Below are positions 16,553-26,700 of a DNA stretch of 64,000 nt, one piece after another (the first letter of the stretch is position 1; each line of letters starts with the position of its first letter). The notes under the pieces were generated by a model that worked only from the letters and a program-made list of their open reading frames with translations, was not told the origin of the DNA and did no database searches. The DNA comes from Microbacterium dextranolyticum. Lineage in GTDB: Bacteria > Actinomycetota > Actinomycetes > Actinomycetales > Microbacteriaceae. Location of the stretch: positions 1,860,001 through 1,924,000 of the forward strand of contig NZ_JAFBBR010000001.1 in assembly GCF_016907295.1 (NCBI RefSeq), read 5' to 3'. The position numbers and the translations under genes were made by a program.

Positions 16553-18113
16553 TCCCGACGTAGGCCAGGCGACGCTCTTCATCGATCGCGTCGAACCCGG
16601 TGGCGTAGGAGATCGGCAGAAGACCCTCGGACAAGCCGACGAGGTGGACATGTTCCCACTCGAGACCTTTGGCCGCGTGCAGCGTCGCGAGGGTGACCGT
16701 CCGCAGGGACGGCTCGTGCTGGTCCCGCCCTCGAGCCATCAGGTCGTCGGTGAACGCGCGCAGAGTCGTTCCTTCGGGCGCGTCCTCCGCCAGCCGCAAG
16801 ACGGCGGCACGCGCCTCCCAGGCATCGCGCAGCGCGCCTCCGGCCGGGGGCGGGTCATCGGTCAGGCCGAATCCGCGCAGGATGTCACGGACCGTGGCGA
16901 GGAAGCTCGTCTCGATCGGTGCCACGGAGGCGGCCCGCAACGCCATGACGGCTTGGCGCACCTCCGGCAGGTCGAAGAACTTCTTGCCGCCCAGCACGCT
17001 CGCGGCGATCCCGCGCTGTGCGAGGGCGGACAGCAGCAACGCGGACTGCGCGTTCGCACGGTACAGGATGGCGATGTCGTCGGGAGAGACCCCACCGTCG
17101 ATCTGTGCGGTGATCGCCGCCGCGACCCCCTCGGCCTCGGCGACGTCGTCGGCGAACGCCGTGACGGTCGGAGGGGTGCCCGGCGGGCGTCGAGACGACA
17201 GCTCGAGGGCACCGGGACGCCCCCGCATCAGAGCGTTGGCGACGGCGAGAACCCCCGGGTCGGACCGGTAGTTGCGCTCGAGCCGCACGACCTGCGCGTC
17301 GGGATGACGATCGGCGAAACGCAGCAGGTAGTCGGGATCGGCCCCCGCGAACGAGTAGATGGTCTGGCTGGCATCGCCCACGACGCAGATGTCGTGCCGC
17401 TCGCCCAGCCAGAGCTCCAGCAGACGGTGCTGCACCGGCGAAACGTCCTGGAACTCGTCCACCGTCAGATGCCGATACTGCTCGTGCACGGCCGCCGCGA
17501 CACGCGGCTCGGCCTCCAGCATTCCGGCGCAGGCGAGCAGGACGTCCTCGAAGTCGAGCTGGCGCCGCTCGTCCTTCACCTTCTCGTAGGCGCGCATGAG
17601 ATCCGCCAGCGCGGTGACGTCCAGCCCGGGCAGGCCCGTGGGGTGCCGCACGGCATCCTGTTCGATCGTCCGCATCGCGACCTTGCGCCACTCGATCCGA
17701 CTCGCCACGTCGCGCAGCGTCGCCGCATCCAGACGCAGACGCAGAGCGTCGGCGGCCTGACCCAGGATCCGCACCTTCTTGTCGACGATCGAGGGGGCGG
17801 TGTCGTTGGCCAGTTGCGGCCAGAAGAAGTTCAGCTGCGCCAGTGCCGTCGCGTGGAAGGTCCGGGCGGCGACGCCCTGGACACCCAGGGCGCGCAGTCG
17901 TCCCCGCATCTCGCCCGCGGCCTTGGAGGTGAACGTCACCGCCATCACCCGGTTCGGCGAGTAGGCGCCGGTGTCGACCCCGTGCGCGATCCGATGCGTG
18001 ATGACGCGCGTCTTGCCGGTTCCGGCGCCCGCGAGCACGCACAGAGGCCCGCGGAGCACGGATGCCGCCGCGCGCTGCTGCTCGTCGAGGCCGGCCAAAG
18101 CGTCCGTGCTCAC
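16386..18113 (-). CDS. UvrD2-like superfamily 1A DNA helicase, short form
   Basis: A 575-residue SF1A helicase. Motifs in order are LDEQQRAAA (Q region), AGAGTGKTRVITHR (motif I), TFTSKAAGEMRGRL (Ia), VDEFQDVSPVQH (II), GDASQTIYSFAGA (III), RLERNYRS (IV), LHAAKGLEWEHV (V) and RLAYVGITRAGRTL (VI). By position next to nudC it corresponds to M. tuberculosis UvrD2, but that protein (about 700 residues) carries an HRDC domain and a C-terminal cysteine cluster, both absent here; the protein ends soon after motif VI with a basic tail. The GTG start at 18113 overlaps the nudC stop as GTGA. Its 3' end overlaps the convergent ThiF-like gene by 167 bases. Confidence 0.9.
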   Translation of the reverse strand: MSTDALAGLDEQQRAAASVLRGPLCVLAGAGTGKTRVITHRIAHGVDTGAYSPNRVMAVTFTSKAAGEMRGRLRALGVQGVAARTFHATALAQLNFFWPQLANDTAPSIVDKKVRILGQAADALRLRLDAATLRDVASRIEWRKVAMRTIEQDAVRHPTGLPGLDVTALADLMRAYEKVKDERRQLDFEDVLLACAGMLEAEPRVAAAVHEQYRHLTVDEFQDVSPVQHRLLELWLGERHDICVVGDASQTIYSFAGADPDYLLRFADRHPDAQVVRLERNYRSDPGVLAVANALMRGRPGALELSSRRPPGTPPTVTAFADDVAEAEGVAAAITAQIDGGVSPDDIAILYRANAQSALLLSALAQRGIAASVLGGKKFFDLPEVRQAVMALRAASVAPIETSFLATVRDILRGFGLTDDPPPAGGALRDAWEARAAVLRLAEDAPEGTTLRAFTDDLMARGRDQHEPSLRTVTLATLHAAKGLEWEHVHLVGLSEGLLPISYATGFDAIDEERRLAYVGITRAGRTLSVSWAEQSGSGSGASRPRQPSRFLQEIGTGTLRAGDASARSSARRRR

Positions 18114-19051
18114 CGAGCCCCCTCGACCCAGTCGACGATCAGGCGGTAGGCGATGGATGCGGTGCCCGGCAGGGCGAAATCGGCGCCGGCCGGGTCGGCG
18201 AGGGCCGTGGACAGCTCGTGGCGGGTGAACCAGCGGACGGCGACGATCTCGTCCCCGTCGGGCCGCGGGACGGCCTCGCCGACGACCGTCGCGAGGAAGC
18301 CCAGCATGATCGAGCGCGGGTAGGGCCACGCTTGAGACCCCCGATATCGCGGATCGGTGATGACCACACCCGCCTCTTCGAAGATCTCGCGCTCGATCGT
18401 CGATTCCAGCGACTCCCCCGCCTCGACGAAACCCGCGAAGGTCGAGTACACGTTCCGCGAGACCCACTGGGCGTTCTGCCCGAGCAGCAATCGCTCGCCG
18501 TCCTCCGACTGCACGGCGACGATGACGGCGGGGTCGGTGCGCGGGAAGTGGTCGCGTCCGCACGCCGGGCAGTGGCGCGACCACCCCGCGGCACGCAGCT
18601 CGGTCGACGCGCCGCAGGCGGGGCAGAACGCGGCGTCGACGAGCCATCTCGCCAGGGCGACCGCCTCGACGAACACGCCCGCCTCCACAGGATCGAGCTC
18701 TCCGCCCACCACGCGCAGAGCCGCCCACCGCCCACCCTCCGGGGTCGAGCGGACGGCCTCTTCCGGAGCGGACTCGGCGGCCGCCACGGCCGCCAACAGG
18801 ACCGCGGCACCGGCGTCGTCGCGTCCGAGCAACGCCCAACGCGCGTCGACGCAGACGGATGCCGGGGGCACCGTCGCCAGCGCGGTGCCATCCTCCGTCA
18901 CCAGGGTCCGGTCGCCGACGACCGTGACGACGCGCGTGTCCTCGCGCTGTCGGAGAGCCTCGACGAGGCCCGGGCGATCGCGTTCGTCGGCGCGACGGTC
19001 GATTCCCGCGCGTGCCAGAGCGGGCGGCTGGACAGCGCGCGAATCGTGCAT
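18110..19051 (-). CDS. nudC: NAD+ diphosphatase / NAD-RNA decapping hydrolase NudC
   Basis: A 313-residue Nudix hydrolase. A zinc ribbon of two CPACG pairs (FCPACGAS and HCPACGRDHFPRTDP) precedes the Nudix box GFVEAGESLESTIEREIFEE. The NudC-specific motif SQAWPYPRSIMLGF follows, the counterpart of SQPWPFP in E. coli. It hydrolyses NAD(H) and removes NAD caps from RNA in studied relatives. The ATG at 19051 is chosen because AAGGAAGG lies eight bases upstream; longer readings have no such site. It is coupled to the helicase gene by a GTGA overlap and divergent from the phosphotransferase-fold gene. Confidence 0.93.
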   Translation of the reverse strand: MHDSRAVQPPALARAGIDRRADERDRPGLVEALRQREDTRVVTVVGDRTLVTEDGTALATVPPASVCVDARWALLGRDDAGAAVLLAAVAAAESAPEEAVRSTPEGGRWAALRVVGGELDPVEAGVFVEAVALARWLVDAAFCPACGASTELRAAGWSRHCPACGRDHFPRTDPAVIVAVQSEDGERLLLGQNAQWVSRNVYSTFAGFVEAGESLESTIEREIFEEAGVVITDPRYRGSQAWPYPRSIMLGFLATVVGEAVPRPDGDEIVAVRWFTRHELSTALADPAGADFALPGTASIAYRLIVDWVEGAR

Positions 19052-19104
19052 GCAGGACCTTCCTTGCCGGGCGTGGCGCGCCGCCTCCGAACCGGGGACA
19101 CACC

Positions 19105-19110
19105 TACCCT
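19105..19110 (+). promoter_or_regulatory. -10 hexamer TACCCT, leaderless start
   Basis: TACCCT ends six bases before the ATG at 19117. The spacer GGGGGC does not provide a properly spaced ribosome-binding site. Confidence 0.5.
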
Positions 19111-19116
19111 GGGGGC

Positions 19117-20430
19117 ATGGCACGCTCACCCCTCACTCTAGCCGCGTCGGTCACGTCGGCTCTTCCCGACGTCGTGGTGACCGCCGTGGGGTCTCTCAGC
19201 GAGGGTGCGTCCGGCCGCTACGACAGCGCGATCGCAGAACTCGAGGACGGACGCCGCGTCGTCGTCCGCGTTCCCGTCGACGACGAGGCCGATGCGGACC
19301 TGCGCTCGGAATCCCGGGCCCTGCGGTCTCTCACCGCCGGCATCCGCGGTGTCCTGCCCTTCGGCGCACCCGACGTGCTCGGCGAGACCCGTGTCGACGG
19401 GCGACACACCCTCGTCCAGACGCTGCTGCCCGGGTACCGCGTCGATGCCGGCCACGTCCCGGCAGGTCGCGGCGTGGCGACCGCACTCGCCACCGCCACC
19501 GCCCAGGTGCACGATCTGCCCGTGTCCGTCGTGCGCGACGCCGGCCTTCCGGTTCTCACCGCGGCCCAGGTGCGCGATGAGGCCGAGCGGCTGCTCGACC
19601 GCGCCGAGACGACGGGGCTGCTCCCCTTCGGCCTTCTCCGCCGGTGGAGCAGCGCGATCGGATCCGATGCGCTGTGGAGGTTCGAAACGACCGTCGTGCT
19701 CGGGGGCGTCGACCCCGCATCGTTCGTGTTCGAGGACGACCGCGACGGCGTTCCGCAGGTGACAGGACTGCTGCACTGGGGCGGGCTCGGCGTCGGCGAC
19801 CCCGCGATCGATCTGCGGTGGACGGCGTCCGCTCCCAACGCTCGCGATGACGTACTCGACACGTATGCGCTCGCCTCTCATCGTGCCCCCGACCCGCAGC
19901 TCGCCGATCGCGCACGCCTGCACGCCGAGCTGGAGTTCGCCCGGTGGCTCGTCCACGGCCACGCGATCGGGTCGCAGAGCATCGTGGACGATGCGCTGGC
20001 GTTGCTGGAATCCCTCGATGCGGCCGTCCGGGACGAACCGCCCGTCGCGCCCGGTCTGACAACAGCCGACGACGCGATCGCCGCCAGCGCGCGCGTCGCG
20101 GTCGCCGCCGGCCCCATCGACACGTCGATGCACACCGACACGTTCGATCCCGACACCCTCGCGCAGTTCATCGCCGACGAGGATGCCCGGGACGGTGTCG
20201 ACGACGACCCGGATCAGACGGTGCCGATCGAGCTGTCCGAGTGGTCGGGGCTTCGCGACGACGAATCCGACGACCCGCGGGACGCGACCGGTCCGATCGG
20301 TGGCTCGCTCGCCTCGGATCAGCCGCGCAACGAGCCCGCCGACGGCACGTCTGCGGCGGAACCTCCGCGCGACGAGGACATCGACGCCGCAGCCCGCAAC
20401 GCCCTCCGGCGATGGACGGGGACCGTCTGA
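19117..20430 (+). CDS. aminoglycoside/macrolide phosphotransferase-fold protein
   Basis: A 437-residue protein with an APH-type kinase-like fold in its first ~300 residues, followed by an acidic, low-complexity C-terminal extension (about 330-437) rich in Asp, Glu, Pro and Ala. The nucleotide-loop region resembles SEGASGRYDSAIAELEDGRRVVVRVP, and the catalytic-loop region reads LLHWGGLGVGDPAIDLRWT. In APH enzymes the loop normally has HxD then a downstream D; here only HWGG...DPAIDL is visible, so activity is uncertain. Despite the family name there is no evidence of drug resistance; such genes are common in Micrococcales chromosomes next to nudC and adnAB. Confidence 0.78.
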   Translation: MARSPLTLAASVTSALPDVVVTAVGSLSEGASGRYDSAIAELEDGRRVVVRVPVDDEADADLRSESRALRSLTAGIRGVLPFGAPDVLGETRVDGRHTLVQTLLPGYRVDAGHVPAGRGVATALATATAQVHDLPVSVVRDAGLPVLTAAQVRDEAERLLDRAETTGLLPFGLLRRWSSAIGSDALWRFETTVVLGGVDPASFVFEDDRDGVPQVTGLLHWGGLGVGDPAIDLRWTASAPNARDDVLDTYALASHRAPDPQLADRARLHAELEFARWLVHGHAIGSQSIVDDALALLESLDAAVRDEPPVAPGLTTADDAIAASARVAVAAGPIDTSMHTDTFDPDTLAQFIADEDARDGVDDDPDQTVPIELSEWSGLRDDESDDPRDATGPIGGSLASDQPRNEPADGTSAAEPPRDEDIDAAARNALRRWTGTV

Positions 20431-20446
20431 GACGGCACGCGCTCGG

Positions 20447-23400
20447 TCAGTCCCGGATCACCAGGTCGTCGGCCACGTAGTACAGCGCGACGTCGATCCG
20501 CTCCTCGGGAACGCCCGAACGCTCGTGGTACGCGCGGCGGTACAGGCGCAGCTGCAGCAGGCGCTCCTCCCGCTCGGCGGCGGTGCGCGGCGGCCGCCCG
20601 GTCTTCCAGTCCACGATCTCGATACGCTCACCGGTGCGGTACACCGCATCGAGCTTGCAGATGGCGATGTGCGGACGCCCGTCCGGCAGAAGGTCGTCGA
20701 GTACGACGTCGATCTCGACCTCGACCTCGACGGGCCGGCGATCCGCCCATTCCGACCGCAGGAAGCGCGCCTTGAGGTCATCCAGCGCCGCGGCATCCGA
20801 GGCGGGTTCCACTGCGTCCTCGCTGTCCCAGAGCGTGTCGTCGGGAGAGGGACCCGCCCCGGTGAGGCCGGAACGCTCCTCCACCCAGGTGTGGAACGCG
20901 GTGCCGAGGCGGGTCTGTCGGTACGGACGCTCGGGGAGAGGCATCTCGTACGCGGCGACGGCACCGGCGTAGTCGGCGACGAAGTCCTTGTACCTCGACG
21001 CCGGCATCCGCGTCGGCGCCCGCCCGGTGCGATGCGATTCCCGCTCGGCGCGCTCGGCCAGCAGCAGGACGACATCGCGCGCGGGCTCCGCGGTCGGCGC
21101 GTCCTGTGCGACGCGTACGCGCGCAGCGGCCGCCTCCACCGCCTCGCGGCGCGCACCCAACGGATCGATCGGCCACGACAGCAGACGCGACTGGTCGAGG
21201 TACGGATCGTCGCCGGGCTCGGCGAACGCGGTCTCGAGACCGCACGCGTCGGCGATCTCCTGCAGGAAAGGACTCGGTGACCGCGGCGTCTTCGTGCCGC
21301 ACCAGGCCGAGCCGGTCACCAGAAGACGGTCGCGCGCCCGCGTCACCGCGACGTACGCGAGCCGGCGCTCCTCGTCGAGCTGACGCATCTTCAGGGCGGT
21401 CTTGAACTCGTCCAGAGCGGTGCGCAGATCCTGCTGCGTGGGTGCCTGCTCGGCGCTCCAGGCGAGGGCGGGCAGCCAGTCCCGATCTCCGCGGAAGGCG
21501 TAGGGCAGCACACCGAAGCGCAGCCACCCCAACCCGTCGCGCGGCTTCGCGGGCAGCTCATCCACCACCGCTCGGACCACCGCGACCGCGTCCCATTCAA
21601 GCCCCTTGGACCCGTGGATCGTGAGCAGCTGCACCACATCGTCTTCGGGGGGTTCGGTGCGGGGGGCGAACTCGTCCGCGCGTTCGGCTCTGTCCAGCCA
21701 GGCCAGCAGCGCCGGCAACGAGCCGCTGTCGTCGGTGGCGAGGAAGCCCTGCAGCTCGTCCACGAACGCGCGCAGCTGCTCGCCGGCCACCCGCGCCGGC
21801 CCCCGCGCCTCGTTGGCCGCCAGCTCGATGTCCAGACGGAGCTCGACCTCGATGAGGCGCACGAGGTCGGGCACCGGCAGGCCGGCAGCGCGACGCAGTC
21901 CGGAGAAGACCGCGGCGGCCTCGCGCAGCCGCATCCGCCCCTCCTCGGAGATCGCCGACAGCCAGCCGTGGTCGTCGCGCTGGCGCCCGACGAAGTCGAG
22001 CGTTTCCAGGAGAGACACCCCCTCGTCGCCCGCACGGCGCAGACGCTGCAGCGCGTCGGCGTCGAGGGCCTGAAGCGCCACGTCGTGCCGCCCCAGACGC
22101 CGGGCGAGTGCGGCGAGTGCACGCAGGTCCGGGAGCCCGATGGACCACCGGGGACCGCTCAACAACCGGATCAGCGACGACCCGGCCCTCGGATCGCTGA
22201 TGACGCGGAGCGCGGCCACCACATCGACCACCTCGGGTGTGGACAGAAGCCCGCCCAGCCCCAGGATGCGGTGCGGGATGCCGCGGCGACCGAGCGCGTC
22301 GGCGAATCGCACCATGTGCTTCTTCGCGCGGAACAGCACCGCGCCGGTCGTCGTCGCGCCGACCGCGGCGCGCTCTGCCCGGAGGTGCGCGAACCAGTCC
22401 GCGACACGGTCTGCCTCGGCATCCACGTCGACGTCATAGGCGACCTCGACCTCACCGAGCGGCGCACCCGGCCGTTCGGTGAGCTCTCCGACGCGAACGG
22501 GAGAGCGACCCGCGAGGGGGTGGAGCACGGCATTGGCGGCCTCGAGCACACGCGTGCTGTTGCGCCAGCTCGTCAGCAACGAGAAGTCACGTACGGGCGC
22601 GGTGCGCGAGAACGCCGCGGCGAAGCCACCGAGATTCCCGGCGCTGGCCCCGCGCCACCCGTAGATGGACTGATGGGGGTCGCCGACGGCCATCACGGCG
22701 GTGTCGGCGAACACGTCGGCGAGAAGATCGCTCTGGACGACGGACGTGTCCTGGTACTCGTCCAGGAGCACGACGCGGTAGCGCGCGCGGAGCTCCTCCG
22801 CCACGGAAGGATGCGCGCGAACGATCCTCAGGGCGCCGGCCACCTGATCGGAGAAGTCGATGAGGCCACGACGCTTCTTCTGAGCGTCGTACTCCCGGGC
22901 GAGACGGGCGAGCGGGGTCAACCATGCGACGGGCGCCACCGCGTCGCGCACGGGGGCGAGCGGACCGCTCCCGCGTTGCGAGGGCCGCTCGAGCACGCTC
23001 TGCAGCTCGCCCGCGAAAGCGGCGACCGCATCCAGGTCCGCGAGGTTGTCGACCGCGTCCCGCGCGAGCTGCAGTGCCGCGTCGATGATCGTCGAGGGCC
23101 GCCGGTCGATTCCCTCCAGTGCGGGATCGTCCGAGGCATGGACGACGCTGCGCATCAGCAACCACGCCGTCGATTCGCTGAGCACGACCGCTTCCGGGTC
23201 GCGACCGATCCGCACCGCGTTCTCGCGCACGAGCTGGTCGGCGAAGCTGTTGTAGGTCGACACCGTGGGGCGGTGCAGCAGCGCGTCGGCATCGGTGGGG
23301 GCGCCTCCGATCACCTCCCCCGTCATCTCTCGATGCGCGGTGAGCGCGTCGAGGGCGTGGCGCCGGGCGATGTCCGCGGCACGGGCATCCGTCGCCTCAC

Positions 23401-23797
23401 GCTCGATCCGCACGAAGACATCGAGCTCGCCTCGTCGGTGCAGCGCATCCAGATGCGGCACCAGACCGCGGCGTTCGAACTCCCCCAGTCGCGCCAACCG
23501 TCGTCCGATCCGCTCGGCGAGCTCGCCCGCCGCTTTGCGGGTGAACGTCAGCCCCAGAACCTCGTCGCGACGCACCATGCCGTTGGCGACGAGCCAGACG
23601 ACGCGCCCCGCCATCGTCTCCGTCTTCCCACTGCCGGCCCCGGCGACCACGAGCGCGGGAGTGAGCGGCGCGGAGATGACCTCGGCCTGCGGATCGGTCG
23701 GAGGAAACTGTCCGAGCGCAGCAGCCAACGCCGTCGGAGACACGACGGCCGCCGCAGGCGCGGCGTCGACGAGCGCGGGAAGCGCCGTGCTGCTCAT
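20447..23797 (-). CDS. adnB: AdnB-like UvrD-type helicase with RecB-family nuclease domain
   Basis: A 1116-residue SF1A motor with a C-terminal PD-(D/E)XK nuclease. The helicase motifs appear intact: AGAGSGKTETMAGRV, LTFTRKAAGELAERI, LLDEYQDTSVVQ, GDPHQSIYGWRGA, TIHGSKGLEWDAV and RLAYVAVTRARDRLL. The nuclease core reads IEIVDWKTGRPP (about residue 1063), with a following QLRLYRRAY. Together with the upstream gene it forms an AdnAB pair, the actinobacterial RecBCD/AddAB counterpart that resects double-strand breaks. The start overlaps the adnA stop (ATGA). In mycobacterial AdnAB the AdnB motor is the one that drives translocation. Confidence 0.93.
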   Translation of the reverse strand: MSSTALPALVDAAPAAAVVSPTALAAALGQFPPTDPQAEVISAPLTPALVVAGAGSGKTETMAGRVVWLVANGMVRRDEVLGLTFTRKAAGELAERIGRRLARLGEFERRGLVPHLDALHRRGELDVFVRIEREATDARAADIARRHALDALTAHREMTGEVIGGAPTDADALLHRPTVSTYNSFADQLVRENAVRIGRDPEAVVLSESTAWLLMRSVVHASDDPALEGIDRRPSTIIDAALQLARDAVDNLADLDAVAAFAGELQSVLERPSQRGSGPLAPVRDAVAPVAWLTPLARLAREYDAQKKRRGLIDFSDQVAGALRIVRAHPSVAEELRARYRVVLLDEYQDTSVVQSDLLADVFADTAVMAVGDPHQSIYGWRGASAGNLGGFAAAFSRTAPVRDFSLLTSWRNSTRVLEAANAVLHPLAGRSPVRVGELTERPGAPLGEVEVAYDVDVDAEADRVADWFAHLRAERAAVGATTTGAVLFRAKKHMVRFADALGRRGIPHRILGLGGLLSTPEVVDVVAALRVISDPRAGSSLIRLLSGPRWSIGLPDLRALAALARRLGRHDVALQALDADALQRLRRAGDEGVSLLETLDFVGRQRDDHGWLSAISEEGRMRLREAAAVFSGLRRAAGLPVPDLVRLIEVELRLDIELAANEARGPARVAGEQLRAFVDELQGFLATDDSGSLPALLAWLDRAERADEFAPRTEPPEDDVVQLLTIHGSKGLEWDAVAVVRAVVDELPAKPRDGLGWLRFGVLPYAFRGDRDWLPALAWSAEQAPTQQDLRTALDEFKTALKMRQLDEERRLAYVAVTRARDRLLVTGSAWCGTKTPRSPSPFLQEIADACGLETAFAEPGDDPYLDQSRLLSWPIDPLGARREAVEAAAARVRVAQDAPTAEPARDVVLLLAERAERESHRTGRAPTRMPASRYKDFVADYAGAVAAYEMPLPERPYRQTRLGTAFHTWVEERSGLTGAGPSPDDTLWDSEDAVEPASDAAALDDLKARFLRSEWADRRPVEVEVEIDVVLDDLLPDGRPHIAICKLDAVYRTGERIEIVDWKTGRPPRTAAEREERLLQLRLYRRAYHERSGVPEERIDVALYYVADDLVIRD

Positions 23798-26700
23798 GAG
23801 CTGCTCACCGGTCCGATCGTGTGGATGCGGCACAGCCCGTGGGTGTGGTCGTCGCGGCAATGGGCCTCGAAGGGAGCCAGGAACTGCGCACCGCCCATGA
23901 CGCGCACCGACTCCTCGATGCGCGCGAGGAAGGCGTCGCGCGTCTCGTCGTCGAACGGAGGCTGCGTGGGCGTCGCGTACGGCGCGGTGCGCGTCGGCTT
24001 CAGGACGAGAAGCTTGGCGCCGCCCGATGGTCGTCCCTCGGTCCCGGGAACCGCACCGCGCTCGAAAGCCAGCTGGTAGGCGCTCAGCTGCGGGTTGCCG
24101 AGGGCGGCTCCGGGCCCGGTGGCCTGGGTGCGCCCCGTCTTGAGATCGACGATGACGACGGCCCCGGTCGCGGTCTGCTCGACGCGGTCGATCGTGCCGC
24201 TGATGACCGCGGGAAGGGCTGCGCCGGGCACGGACACGTCGATCTCGAAATGCGGTTCGGCGTCGAGGAGGGTGGTGCCCCCCGCCGCGGCGTCGGCCAG
24301 GTACGCGCTGAGTCTCGAGACCAGATCGCGGGCGCGTACCCGCTCGGTGCGCTCGATCCAGGCCGCCTCGAACTCGAGCTCGCTCCATCTCGCCTCCACT
24401 GCTGCCCACAGCGCCGCCTCGTCGCTGCCCGAGGCATGCTCCAGCGCCGCGTGGATGAGCGTCCCGAGCCCGGCCCCCACACCACCCGCGTCACCACCGA
24501 GGTCGCCGATCACCCAGTTCAGTTGGCACTCCGCGATCGCCTCGAGCTTGGACGGCGAGACCCGCGCCGCCTCATGGTCGAGGTCGTACAAGGGTCCCGC
24601 GCTCGTGGGGCCGCGCACGCCGTACCACTCGTCGGGCGCGGCGCCGGCCACACCGGCAGCGGCGAGAAGCGCGAGTTGGCGTGCGGCGTCGTCGCGCGCC
24701 GCGGACGGCGACCGCGCGACGGTGAGCACGCGACGGTACCGAGCGACGAGGCCGCGCAGCGACAGCGGATGCTCGGCGCTCCGCGGCGCCGGCTCGGCCG
24801 GCGGCAGGAACTCGAACAGCACACTGGGGCCGGTGTCGTCGTCGTCGACAGCGGTGACGATGAGGCGCTCGGAAGCCCGCGTGACCGATCGCACGAACAG
24901 ACGAAGCTCGTCGTGCAGCACCGCGCGCCGAAGGTCGAGCGGACCGTGCGCCTCGGCCGTGCCGGCGATGCTCAGTCGCCACGTGTCGAACAGACCCCCT
25001 CGGGTCCGCAGGTTCGGCCAGAGGCCGTCCTGCACCCCCGCGATCACGACCGTGTCGAACTCGGTGCCGAGAGCGGCGGCCGGCGTCAGAACCTGGACCA
25101 CGTCGATCGGTGCAGGAGAGACCAGCCGGTCCTCCGCGACGTCCGATTCGAGAATGCCGCGCAGGAACGCGACCGGTGCGGTGCCGTCGGCGCGCTCGCC
25201 ATGACGCTTCGCCGCCTGGAACAGCGAGACGATCGCGTCCAAATCGCGACGTGCCTGCTCGGCGAGCGGTCCCCGTGCCGCCGCGGCCTCGCGCCACGTG
25301 CGCTCCCAGCCCGAACGCTCCCAGGCCGTCCACAACAGTTCGTGCGCCGTCGCGTCCGCGTCCAGTTGGGCGCGCAGCTGGGCGATCGTCTGCGCGATCC
25401 GGGCGGCGCGGCGGCCCTCTCGCGTGTCGACGAGCTCGAACTCCAGCGGGTGCTCGAAGCCGGATGCCAGGAGATCGCGCACCGCCGGGACGGCATCGCC
25501 GCCACCGCCGGCGCGGACGGCGTCCTGGCGCAGCGCGGTCCGCAGCCGTCGGACGTCCACGACGTCGAAGCCGCCGGCGCGCAGCGCCTCGACGGTCTCG
25601 TCCGATTCCCAGGATCGGCGGGCCGCGAGTTCGACCAGACGCAGCAGGTCGCGTACCGCGCGATTCTCGCCGAGCGTGCGCCCTTGTCCACTGGCGGTCG
25701 GGACCTCACGCGCGGCGAGTTCGGCCTCGAAAGCCGCGACCTGCCTGCTGTCGTGCGCGATCACGGCGCACCGTTCCCACGCGACCCCGTCGTGGATGTG
25801 GCGTTCGCGCAGCAGACGGGCAACGGTGTCGTACTCCTCCCCCGACGATCGGAGCGCGAAAGCGCGGATACTGTCGTCCGGATCCGAGACGGTCCCTTCC
25901 TCATCCGGCTGAGGTACATTCGGTCGCCGTCGGTGCGACACGACACCCGCGGCACCGATGCGCGACGTCACCTCGGCCGCGAGATCGCGCACGGCAGTGC
26001 CGCCGCGGTGGCATCCGCCCAGCACCATCAGCGGAACACCCGATGCGAGCCGCGCGAAGTTCTCCGGACGCGCCCCCCGGAAAGCTCCCGAACCGACGTC
26101 CGGGTCGCCGAACACGAGCACGGCGATGCCCGCCGCGCGGCAGGCCTCCAGCATCTCGACACCGCTCAGGGTGAGCTCCTGCGCGTCGTCGACGAGCAGC
26201 ACGCGCACGCGGGCGGTCACCCCGCGCGCAGGCGAGTCGGCGGGCAGCGCCCGCAACAGCGCGGCAGCCTCGCGCACGAGCCCCGCCGCATCGCGGTGCG
26301 CATCCCGCATCCGCGCACGCACGGCGTGATAGTCGTCGGCGAAGGATGCCAGCGCCCGCCAGAGCTCGGAGGTCGAGGCCGGAAGCGACCCGTCGCCGGC
26401 CAGCTCGACGAGGCGGGGCGGATCGATGCCCAGAGCGGTGCATTCCGCCAGGAACGCCCGCAGTTCGGCCCGGAAGCCCCGTGTAGCTCGCACCTCGGCA
26501 CCCACACCAGGCGGCCAGCGGACCAGCCCCATGGTCTCGTCCTCGGCGTCACCGTCGAGCAGGTCCTGGACGATGCGGTCTTCGTCGGGCCCGGTGAGCA
26601 GCTGCGGGACGGGACGGCCCTCGTGCACCGCATGGGCACGCACGAGCTGGTACGCGAACGCGGCGATCGAACGTGCCAGCGGGCCGGGCGTCGCGACGCG

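Noticed and set aside
19117..20430. Antibiotic-resistance phosphotransferase
   Set aside because: The fold is similar, but the catalytic HxD loop is not clear and the gene sits in a conserved housekeeping block.
23794..23820. Separate small gene between adnA and adnB
   Set aside because: The two genes overlap by four bases (ATGA), leaving no room.
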